Origin: Acidobacteriota bacterium
Lineage (GTDB): Bacteria; Acidobacteriota; Blastocatellia; Pyrinomonadales; Pyrinomonadaceae
Direction of reading: 5' to 3'
DNA: 64,000 nucleotides
Assembly: GCA_020199775.1 (NCBI GenBank)
Contig: JAIVJZ010000040.1
Coordinates: 248,001-312,000 of the forward strand
Numbering within the stretch: the stretch's first letter is position 1; every line of letters begins with the position of its first letter. Shown one piece after another: positions 55,298-64,000 of the stretch. The position numbers and the translations under genes are program-made. Under the pieces are notes generated by a model. The model did not search any database. It saw nothing but the letters and a program-made list of their open reading frames with translations, and had not been told where the DNA came from.

Positions 55298-55987
55298 TTA
55301 ATCCGTCGTCGCCGCCGCCTGACCTTCGGCTTTCGCCCGCCCGACCTGCACGCGCGCGGGGCGCAGCAGTTGGCCGCCCATGCGATAGCCGCGAGAGTAT
55401 TCGGCCGTCACCACGCCGTCGCGCGCCGGTTCGACCTCCGTCACGTCAACCGCCTCGTGCAACTCCGGGTCGAACTGTTCGCCGGTGGCCGTGATCGCTT
55501 CGACGCCGCCGGACGCGAGCACGCTCTCGAAACCGCTGAGCGTTCCGCGAAGACCTTCGAGCAGCGCGTCGAGCGAGCCGCCGCCTTCGGCCGCCTCCAT
55601 CGCGCGCCGCAAGTTCTCCATCACGGGCAGGAGCGCGCCGACGAACGCGGCCTTCTCGCGCGTGGCGCGTTCGTCCGCCGTGCGCGCCAGACGCTGCCTG
55701 ATCTCGTCCGTCTCGCGCTTGAGTTCCGCGCGCACCTGTTCGAAACGCGCCTGCACGTCCTTCGACACCCCCTCCGCGGCGAGCGTGCGCGCTTCGAGTT
55801 CTTCCACGTACTTCGGTTTCAAACTCGGCGCGTCCGCCCCTTCGCGCCCGACGCGCACGCCTTCATCAGAATCGTCGAGGCTGACGCGCCGCCTGTCCGT
55901 CACGCGCACGCCCTCCGATGCCGGGGCATCCGCCGTCGCGCCTTCTCCCGCCGCGCGCGCCTCTTCAGCCGCCATTCTCTCTGCCAT
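55298..55987 (-). CDS. grpE: Nucleotide-exchange factor GrpE
   Basis: A 229-residue GrpE, the ADP/ATP exchange factor of DnaK. A long charged N-terminal extension of about 75 residues precedes the coiled coil (SKDVQARFEQVRAELKRETDEIRQRLARTADERATREK) and the beta-wing domain (EQFDPELHEAVDVTEVEPARDGVVTAEYSRGYRMGGQLLRPARV). The ATG at 55987 has AGAAGGG; the longer reading to 56023 adds 12 basic residues. DnaK and DnaJ are not in the island. Confidence 0.92.
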   Translation of the reverse strand: MAERMAAEEARAAGEGATADAPASEGVRVTDRRRVSLDDSDEGVRVGREGADAPSLKPKYVEELEARTLAAEGVSKDVQARFEQVRAELKRETDEIRQRLARTADERATREKAAFVGALLPVMENLRRAMEAAEGGGSLDALLEGLRGTLSGFESVLASGGVEAITATGEQFDPELHEAVDVTEVEPARDGVVTAEYSRGYRMGGQLLRPARVQVGRAKAEGQAAATTD

Positions 55988-56028
55988 ATCCCTTCTCTTT
56001 TTCTCCCTGCGAAAAGATACCATAGTGA

Positions 56029-56105
56029 GTGAATAGTAAATCGTAAACCGCGAATAGAGAAATCAGGGTTTCAATCTATTGCCGGTTGCCGGTTCACGAT
56101 TTACG
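56029..56105. repeat. Inverted heptamer array (pair 10)
   Basis: Left units GTGAATA, GTAAATC, GTAAACC, GCGAATA (56029-56056). Right units ATTGCCG, GTTGCCG, GTTCACG, ATTTACG (56078-56105). The right arm overlaps the stop of the Hsp20 gene at 56101. Confidence 0.85.
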
Positions 56106-56562
56106 AAACCGCTATTTTGACGCGCCCCGCTTTCTGCTCCGTGCGCTTGGGCAGGCGCAGGCGCAGGACGCCGTCCTTGTAGTCGGCCTCGATATTGTTC
56201 TGATCAACCGTCGGCGGCAGCGGCCCGAAGCGACTCAGGAAACGCCCGAACGGGCGGCCTTTACCGCCACCGCCGCGCCGCGTCCCGTTCTCCTCCGGCG
56301 TGCGTTCGCCGCGCACCGTCAAGCGATTCTCGTCCACGCTCACTTCGAGCGCGCCGCGCTCGATGCCCGGCAGATCAATCGCGATGATGAACTCCGCCGC
56401 GGTCTCATAAACGTCCGTCGCGGGCGTCCAATCGGCGCGCTCAAGCTCCGCCTCGCGCTCGTCGTTCAAGTGATCGTGTCGCTGCGCCGTATCCTCGAAC
56501 AAGCGATTCATGCGCTCCTGCAACGTCACATAATCACGCCACTCGTCCCACTTATGACCCAT
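56101..56562 (-). CDS. Small heat-shock protein, Hsp20 family (1)
   Basis: A 153-residue alpha-crystallin protein that holds unfolding clients. GGAGG lies 9 nt before the ATG at 56562. The crystallin domain (about residues 45-150) has DVYETAAEFIIAIDLPGIERGALEVSVDENRLTVRGER and DYKDGVLRLRLPKR, the family signature. The N-terminal arm contains MNRLFEDTAQRHDHLNDERE. There is a Gly/Arg-rich insert (RRGGGGKGRPFGRF) in the flexible loop. A C-terminal I-x-I anchor is present as VKIAVS. It lies between clpB and grpE. Confidence 0.9.
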   Translation of the reverse strand: MGHKWDEWRDYVTLQERMNRLFEDTAQRHDHLNDEREAELERADWTPATDVYETAAEFIIAIDLPGIERGALEVSVDENRLTVRGERTPEENGTRRGGGGKGRPFGRFLSRFGPLPPTVDQNNIEADYKDGVLRLRLPKRTEQKAGRVKIAVS

Positions 56563-56586
56563 CAGCAAAAACCTCCGGTTTATTAA

Positions 56587-56659
56587 ACGATGAAGTATGA
56601 ACGATGAACTGAAAACAACTCGTCTTTACTTCATCGTTCATCGTTCCTACTTCATCGTT
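56587..56659. repeat. Inverted heptamer array (pair 11)
   Basis: Left units ACGATGA, AGTATGA, ACGATGA (56587-56607). Right units TTTACTT, CATCGTT, CATCGTT, CCTACTT, CATCGTT (56625-56659). It lies directly behind the clpB stop. Confidence 0.85.
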
Positions 56660-56664
56660 TCTCT

Positions 56665-59259
<2,595 letters not shown>

Positions 59260-59281
59260 AATTTCCTGAACCCTTAACTGG

Positions 59282-59330
59282 CACGCGCGGGACGATGAAT
59301 GAGTTCACCGCTCATCGTCGCCGCGCGCGT
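59282..59330 (-). promoter_or_regulatory. Hairpin between hsp20 and clpB
   Basis: CGCGCGGGACGATGA-ATGAG pairs with CTCATCGTC-GCCGCGCG (59284-59303 with 59311-59328). There is no T-run; it is a candidate processing or attenuation structure in the polycistronic message. Confidence 0.5.
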
Positions 59331-59351
59331 TACTTGAGACTTATTCTTGAG

Positions 59352-59888
59352 TTACTTCCCGGCGGTCGCAGTCTTGCCTTTGCTCTCCGCCGTGCCGGAC
59401 TCACCGGCCTTCGCCTCGATGGTCTTCGGCGTTGAGGACGCGCCCTCGCCCGCGATCTCGATGCGACGCGCCTTCACCTCTTCGCGCTTTTGCAGCACGA
59501 CGCGCAGCACGCCGTTCTTGTACTCGGCCGCAACGTTCTCCGGCGAGACCGTCTGCGGCAGCGTGAAGGAGCGCGTGAACGAGCCGTAAGAGCGTTCGAC
59601 GCGATGATAGTTGTCCGATTCGTCCCGCTTCTCGAAGCGACGTTCGCCGCGCAGCGTGAGCACGTTGTTCTCGATGGAGAGTTCAAAGTCCTCACGGTTC
59701 ATGCCCGGCAGTTCGGCTTCGAGCACGATGTGGTCTTTGTTCTCGTAGATGTCCACGGTCGGAGCCCACGCGCCGCGCGCGATCCCTTCGTCGCCGAAGG
59801 AACGGGACAAATTGCTCGAAAACAGGCGATTCACCTCATCTTGCAGCATCCGCAGGTCGCGGAACGGGTCGTAACGAGTGATAGACAT
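59352..59888 (-). CDS. Small heat-shock protein, Hsp20 family (2)
   Basis: A 178-residue alpha-crystallin protein, the promoter-proximal gene of the island. The N-terminus (YDPFRDLRMLQDEVNRLFSSNLS) is the classic Hsp16/IbpA-type arm. The crystallin domain (about residues 42-140) has DIYENKDHIVLEAELPGMNREDFELSIENNVLTLRGER and EYKNGVLRVVLQKREEVKARRIEI, with the anchor I-x-I as RRIEIAGE. The tail is long and Ala/Lys/Ser-rich. GGAGG precedes the ATG. A consensus sigma70 promoter lies about 100 nt upstream. Confidence 0.92.
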   Translation of the reverse strand: MSITRYDPFRDLRMLQDEVNRLFSSNLSRSFGDEGIARGAWAPTVDIYENKDHIVLEAELPGMNREDFELSIENNVLTLRGERRFEKRDESDNYHRVERSYGSFTRSFTLPQTVSPENVAAEYKNGVLRVVLQKREEVKARRIEIAGEGASSTPKTIEAKAGESGTAESKGKTATAGK

Positions 59889-59992
59889 GACGTATTTCCT
59901 CCTCTTAACTCAACAAAAACGTTATTTGCTGGCCGCCCGAACGAACTTCTGGCGCAACTGTCGGCGCACCATCCGTCGTTGAGCGTGACGAA

Positions 59993-60021
59993 ATAATAAT
60001 ATCTGAGTCCCTTCTTGTCAA
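59993..60021 (-). promoter_or_regulatory. Promoter of the chaperone island
   Basis: On the minus strand: -35 TTGACA (60016-60021), 17-bp spacer, -10 TATTAT (59993-59998), with an AT-rich stretch upstream. The 5' leader is about 98 nt. Near its end a CGTTTTT tract can pair imperfectly with GGAAATACG overlapping the ribosome site, reminiscent of a fourU-type thermometer. No CIRCE or HAIR operator is seen. Confidence 0.65.
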
Positions 60022-60095
60022 GTATCGAAAGCAAAAAATTTTGACTCTCTCGCGGCTCACGCGCGAGGGGCATCGGGCGGGCGTGCGAAATCCGC

Positions 60096-61526
60096 TTAGT
60101 CTAGTCTAAAGAACCGTTTAATGGCAGAGATGACGCCCGCCGAAACCTTCTGTTCGTCTCCAATTTCGGCGGAAGCGGCGAGTCCGGCGCGGCGGTGTGC
60201 GATGGTCTGGCCGAGCGTTTCGGCCAGATGCGGGTTGGAATCAAAGACGGATTTCATCGCCTCGTGGCCGATTTCGAGCACTTCGGTCTCGGCGGCGGCG
60301 ACGACGTGCGCCGAACGCGGTTCGCCTGTGAAAAGCGCCATCTCGCCGAAAAAGTCGCCCTCGCCGAGCGTGGCGACGGTGCGCGACTGGCCGTTGTCGT
60401 TGACCTGTACGGCGACATTGCCGTGATGGACGACGAACATCGAATCGCCCTCGTCGCCCGCACGGATGATGGTTTCGCCGGGCGCGTAGGTGTGGCTGCG
60501 GGAGGCGCAGACGAGTTGTGAAAGCTCGTCCGCGTTGAGCGGGGCGAAGATTTCGGTCGCGGAGAGGCGACCCGTGAGCGTCTCGGCATCGGCCGCCGGG
60601 TTGGCGACGGATTTCGCACGCTCGATGTAGAGCGTCTGCGTCGGGTAAGCAAAATTCAGCCCGGCGCGTTTGAAGGCGTACCAGACGCGCTGGCGCAGGA
60701 GCGCGTCCGTGTCGTTATGGAGGACGTAATCTTCCAGCCAGTACTTGATTTCGTAGTCCACGGCGAAGTCGCCGAGGTTGCGTATGCGGACGATGGGCGC
60801 GGGCTGGCGGCGCACGTTCTCCGTCTCGCGGATTGCCTCGCGCACGACGCGCATCACCTGATCGGGCGAGTGCGCGTAGAGGGCGTTGAAGAAGACGAGG
60901 CGGGCGTTCGGGTTGTCGCGCGGGCAAACCTCGATGGCCTCCTTCGCGATCTGGCTGTTGCTGAGGAGGACGACGTGGTTGGTGAACGTCCTGATCTTCG
61001 CCGCGCGCCACGTGACGCTCTCGACGACGCCCATCCACTTCCCGACCGTGATCACGTCGCCGACCTCGAAGGGCTTGTCGGCGTGGAGCGAGATGCCGGA
61101 GAAGAGATTGCCGAGTGTGTCTTGCAGCGCGAGGCCGAGGATGATGCCGAGCAGGGCCGACCCCGACAGCAGCGCGCCGAGCGAGAGGTCGAAAAAGTGT
61201 TTGAGGATGACGGCGGCGATCAGGATGTAGGCGACGATGGAGAAGAGATCGCGTATGAGGCTCGGCGCCTCGCGGCCTTTACGGATGCGGAAAGCGAAGT
61301 CGAAGAGGAACGCCCCGGCGAGCCGCACGCCCACGAACATGAGACTGAGCCAGAGGGCGATCTTCGTGAGCAGCTGCACCCAGTAAAAACCGGGCGCGCC
61401 CGCCCTCAAGTCCTCGACCGGGGACGGCGGCGTGAAGGAGGGCAGGACGAGGTAGAGCAGCACGGCGAACATCGCGGTCGCGACGAGTGGCAGGGCGAGT
61501 TGTTTTTTGAGACGGGAGCTACTCAT
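60096..61526 (-). CDS. MscS-type channel with cyclic-nucleotide-binding domain
   Basis: A 476-residue membrane protein. Helices lie at about residues 10-30, 48-75, 90-112 and 115-150; the pore-lining helix reads GSALLGIILGLALQDTLGNLFSG, followed by the beta domain (FEVGDVITVGKWMGVVESVTWRAAKIRTF). Residues 330-445 are a cNMP-binding domain with the phosphate cassette FGEMALFTGEPRSA, whose Arg-Ser favours cyclic-nucleotide binding. It should be a tension- or ligand-gated ion channel. It stands between the chaperone island and the Nramp gene. Confidence 0.92.
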   Translation of the reverse strand: MSSSRLKKQLALPLVATAMFAVLLYLVLPSFTPPSPVEDLRAGAPGFYWVQLLTKIALWLSLMFVGVRLAGAFLFDFAFRIRKGREAPSLIRDLFSIVAYILIAAVILKHFFDLSLGALLSGSALLGIILGLALQDTLGNLFSGISLHADKPFEVGDVITVGKWMGVVESVTWRAAKIRTFTNHVVLLSNSQIAKEAIEVCPRDNPNARLVFFNALYAHSPDQVMRVVREAIRETENVRRQPAPIVRIRNLGDFAVDYEIKYWLEDYVLHNDTDALLRQRVWYAFKRAGLNFAYPTQTLYIERAKSVANPAADAETLTGRLSATEIFAPLNADELSQLVCASRSHTYAPGETIIRAGDEGDSMFVVHHGNVAVQVNDNGQSRTVATLGEGDFFGEMALFTGEPRSAHVVAAAETEVLEIGHEAMKSVFDSNPHLAETLGQTIAHRRAGLAASAEIGDEQKVSAGVISAIKRFFRLD

Positions 61527-61593
61527 CTTGAAGCGTTAGTAAGGTCAACCGCGGAACGTTCACAACAGATTCGTTTGCAGCGCCCGGCGCACT

Positions 61594-62910
61594 CTACTGT
61601 CCGCCGAACACGGTCTTTGCGGCCAGCACGAGCGACAGGGCGGAGACGATGAACACCGTCAGCCACGCCAGCACATTATAGACCGCCCCGTTCGCGTATT
61701 CACCCATCAATTTGCGGTCGCCCGCCAGACGCAGAATGGCGACGAGCATCACGGGCAGCAGCAGGCCGTTGATGAACTGCGTGACGACGAGCACGCGCAT
61801 CAAAGGCAGCCCCGGAATGATGGCGATGAGCGCGCCCACCGCGATCAGGAAAGTGAAGATGCCGATGAAGATCGGGGCTTCGCGAAAACTGCGCGAGACG
61901 CCTTTCTCAAACCCCAACGCCTCGCTGATCGAATAGGCCGTGGCGAGCGGCAGCACGCCCGCCGCGAGCATGGACGCGCCGAAGAGCCCGACGGCGAAAA
62001 GCAACCCGGCGTACTCGCCCGCCAGCGGGACGAGGGCGCGCGCGGCGTCGGCCGCCGTCTCGATTGTGCCCTTGAAGTCGCCCGCGCCGAGCGTCGCGGC
62101 CGTCGAAATGACGATGAAGAACGCGATGGACATGGCGAACAGCGTCCCGACCCACACGTCCGCGCGCACCAGCTTGTAGCTGTCGCGCCCCACGCTCTTC
62201 TCCACCACCGACGACTGCACGAAGACCTGCATGTAGGGCGAGATGGTCGTGCCGATCAGCGCGATGAGCGTGAAGAGGTAATGATTGTCGAAACGCAACG
62301 TCGGGCGCGCCATCTGCCGCGCCACCTCGCCCCAGTCCGGGCGCGCCAGAAAAGCCGAGACGATGTAGCCGAGGAAGACGAGCGACATCAAAAGGAAGAC
62401 GCGCTCGACCCTCCGGTATGATCCCTTGACGACGAGCCACCACACCGAGAGCGCGGCGAGCGGCACGGAGACCTGTCGCGGCACGCCGAACAACTCCGTC
62501 GCCGCCGCGATGCCGACGAACTCCGAGACGGTCACGCCCGCGTTCGCCACGAGCAACGCCGACATCACGACCATCGTCCAGCGCACGCCGAAACGTTCGC
62601 GGATCAAGTCGGCCAAACCCTTGCCCGTCACCACGCCCATCCGCGCGCACATCTCCTGCACGAGGCCGAGACTGACGAGGATCGGCAGGAACGTCCACAG
62701 GAGCGTGTAGCCGAACTCCGCGCCGGAGGTCGAATAGGTGGCGATGCCGCCCGCGTCGTTGCCCGCGTTGGCGGCGATCATGCCCGGCCCGATGACGGCG
62801 AGGTAGGCGATAAACCCCGTGCGCCGCGCCACGGCACGCCGCGCGCGCAGAGTCCCGCGCCGCCACAGGCGACGAGTCATCTCCCGCACGTCTGTACGCG
62901 ACACGGCCAC
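61594..62910 (-). CDS. Nramp-related divalent metal transporter with atypical metal site
   Basis: A 438-residue transporter with 11 predicted helices. A GTG start has GGAG upstream. Aligned with MntH, helix 1 reads GNDAGGIAT (Asp52, DPGN changed to DAGG) and helix 6 GTTISPYMQ (MPH changed to SPY at 224-226). So the Asn and the soft-metal Met/His ligands of Mn2+/Fe2+ transporters are missing. This recalls Nramp-related Mg2+ transporters and fits the MgtE-like CBS protein encoded just upstream. Mg2+ as substrate is inference. Confidence 0.85.
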   Translation of the reverse strand: MAVSRTDVREMTRRLWRRGTLRARRAVARRTGFIAYLAVIGPGMIAANAGNDAGGIATYSTSGAEFGYTLLWTFLPILVSLGLVQEMCARMGVVTGKGLADLIRERFGVRWTMVVMSALLVANAGVTVSEFVGIAAATELFGVPRQVSVPLAALSVWWLVVKGSYRRVERVFLLMSLVFLGYIVSAFLARPDWGEVARQMARPTLRFDNHYLFTLIALIGTTISPYMQVFVQSSVVEKSVGRDSYKLVRADVWVGTLFAMSIAFFIVISTAATLGAGDFKGTIETAADAARALVPLAGEYAGLLFAVGLFGASMLAAGVLPLATAYSISEALGFEKGVSRSFREAPIFIGIFTFLIAVGALIAIIPGLPLMRVLVVTQFINGLLLPVMLVAILRLAGDRKLMGEYANGAVYNVLAWLTVFIVSALSLVLAAKTVFGGQ

Positions 62911-62971
62911 TTGGAGGTTCTCCGTCTTTCATCGGTCTGTCAGAGAAGTTTGGAATTATACTTCCGTCAAA

Positions 62972-63454
62972 TTAAACAATGCGTTCGGCCTTCATCCGAA
63001 AGTCCAGCAACACACTCGTCAGCGGGTGTAGCTGCCGCGTTGACAGCTTGCGCAGCCTGCTCTTTCCGACTTTAGCATTCAGCACCGCGAGAGAGACCAC
63101 CAGAGGATTCTCGCTCTTGAGAGAGTCATTAACACCAGTATGGACATACTCCCAGCAGGCTTCGTGTAAATCGAACCTTGAAAACTCGCCCGGCTCAACT
63201 CTGTTGCCTGATACCCGCTCCTCATCTTTGACGGCAGGATGTTTAGCACACTCAACCTTTGTGGTCTCATGGTAAATGGCTCCGTACTTTAATCCGGAGA
63301 GTTCTGTACAAAGGTTTGCCACTTCCTCACCATCAATTGTGAGCCAGCCACGCCCGCAGGAACATTTATAGCGGGTACTATAAACGTGAACGCGCCCACG
63401 CACGCTCTCGGCAAAACTATCTTCGACCAATTTTTTCAACTTGCTCCAGCGCAT
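62972..63454 (-). CDS. Conserved hypothetical protein (MRWSKLKKLVE family)
   Basis: A 160-residue soluble protein. The N-terminus (MRWSKLKKLVEDSFAESVRGRVHVYSTRY) followed by CGRGWLTIDGEEVANL reminds me of the SF0329-type family of unknown function; I am only moderately sure. A Cys-Ser-Cys-Gly and a later Cys-Ala-Lys-His could bind metal. GC content is much lower than in flanking genes, and it separates an Nramp gene from its probable CBS-domain partner, so it looks inserted. It begins 25 nt behind the MgtE_N-CBS stop. Confidence 0.65.
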   Translation of the reverse strand: MRWSKLKKLVEDSFAESVRGRVHVYSTRYKCSCGRGWLTIDGEEVANLCTELSGLKYGAIYHETTKVECAKHPAVKDEERVSGNRVEPGEFSRFDLHEACWEYVHTGVNDSLKSENPLVVSLAVLNAKVGKSRLRKLSTRQLHPLTSVLLDFRMKAERIV

Positions 63455-63479
63455 GTTTACAATACTTCCGGCACATACT

Positions 63480-64000
63480 TCAGCCGAACAATCGCGGCAA
63501 ACGCTGCCGCCAGCCCTTCGGCAGCAGGAGTTCCATCGCGTCGTCCACGGTGACGATGCCCGCGATCTCTCCGAGGTCGTCCACGACGGGCAGGGCGAGC
63601 AGGTTGTACTCGGCGATCTTGTGCGCCACGTCCTTCGCGGAATCGTCCGGGTGCGCGTGCTGGAATTCGTCGCGCATGACGTGTTCGAGCGGCGCGGCGG
63701 GGTCTGCGAGGATGAGGCTGCGCAGGGCGATCACGCCGGACAGTTTCCAGGAGCCTTCGCGTTCGACGACGTAGAGGTAATAGATCATGTTCGGCGTCTC
63801 GGCCATCTCGCGCAAGGTAGCGAGGGCTTCGCCGACCGTTAAGCCCTGCGGGAGCGTGATGAACTCGTTGGTCATCAGGCCGCCCGCCGTGTCGTCTTCG
63901 TAGTGGAGAAGTTCGGCCACGTCGGTCTTCTCCTCGCCTTCCATGCGGTTGAGCAAATCTTCGGCGGTGGCTTCGGGCAGGTCGCCGAGCACGTCGGCCG
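63480..64000 (-). CDS. MgtE_N-CBS domain protein without membrane part (partial)
   Basis: The reading frame runs off the right edge. It shows the end of an MgtE N-domain (MLGDLPEATAEDLLNRMEGEEKTDVAELL) and a CBS pair (DDTAGGLMTNEFITLPQGLTVGEALATLRE to LLALPVVDDLGEIAGIVTVDDAMELL), then stops 14 residues later (KGWRQRLPRLFG). In MgtE channels the same module senses Mg2+ and gates a membrane domain that is absent here. It is probably a cytoplasmic Mg2+/nucleotide sensor for the nearby Nramp-like transporter. Confidence 0.88.
   Translation of the reverse strand, partial: ADVLGDLPEATAEDLLNRMEGEEKTDVAELLHYEDDTAGGLMTNEFITLPQGLTVGEALATLREMAETPNMIYYLYVVEREGSWKLSGVIALRSLILADPAAPLEHVMRDEFQHAHPDDSAKDVAHKIAEYNLLALPVVDDLGEIAGIVTVDDAMELLLPKGWRQRLPRLFG

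Overview
The window is high-GC, densely coded chromosomal DNA, most of it on the minus strand. Several features together suggest an Acidobacteriota genome, perhaps Blastocatellia: an Oar-like TonB receptor with an N-terminal carboxypeptidase-regulatory domain, an S9 peptidase, M56 proteases, propeller sensor kinases and PilN/PilO with a pseudopilin. This placement is inference; I saw no rRNA, tRNA, CRISPR array, transposase or integrase.

Layout. 1-6 kb: end of an ABC permease gene, a lipoprotein, an HD phosphohydrolase, a GlcD-type oxidase and a methyltransferase. 6-9 kb: a plus-strand stress cluster (two DUF2382 proteins, a WGxxGxxG-CTERM protein). 9-14 kb: LarA family, CDF metal exporter, zinc-ribbon/receiver-like protein, PilT. 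14.4-16.1 kb: a lower-GC accessory patch with an HTH gene and a nucleoside-deoxyribosyltransferase/TIR-like protein in a 4-bp-overlapping operon. 16-17.4 kb: ThiE and an EfpL/YeiP-type elongation factor. 17.4-23.1 kb: a BlaI-controlled operon (below). 23-32.5 kb: receiver protein, HAD phosphatase, S9 peptidase, glutamine amidotransferase, TypA, TrmL, a Lys-rich histone-like protein. 32.8-38.3 kb: pseudopilin/PilO/PilN cluster and three secreted proteins of similar build. 38.4-46.2 kb: FHA-GGDEF cyclase, RibA, the TonB receptor, HD dNTPase. 46.2-49.5 kb: a sensor kinase truncated into the tail of a LuxR-type regulator. 51-60 kb: a chaperone island (Hsp20, ClpB, Hsp20, GrpE, GroEL, Clp unfoldase). 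60-64 kb: MscS-cNMP channel, an atypical Nramp, and an MgtE_N-CBS protein cut by the window end.

The best candidate for an undescribed system is 17483-22958: blaI, an M56 (BlaR1-like) protease whose periplasmic half is a polysaccharide-deacetylase fold with its catalytic residues replaced, a secreted beta-propeller/deacetylase with those residues intact, and a secreted glycosidase-like protein. They form one operon behind a consensus -35 flanked by two 16-bp operator-like palindromes. I read it as a proteolytic signalling circuit that senses envelope polysaccharide through a pseudoenzyme.

The second notable pattern is a recurring family of intergenic inverted arrays built from degenerate 7-bp units. 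They differ in sequence from locus to locus but share period 7 and mostly sit directly behind stop codons.
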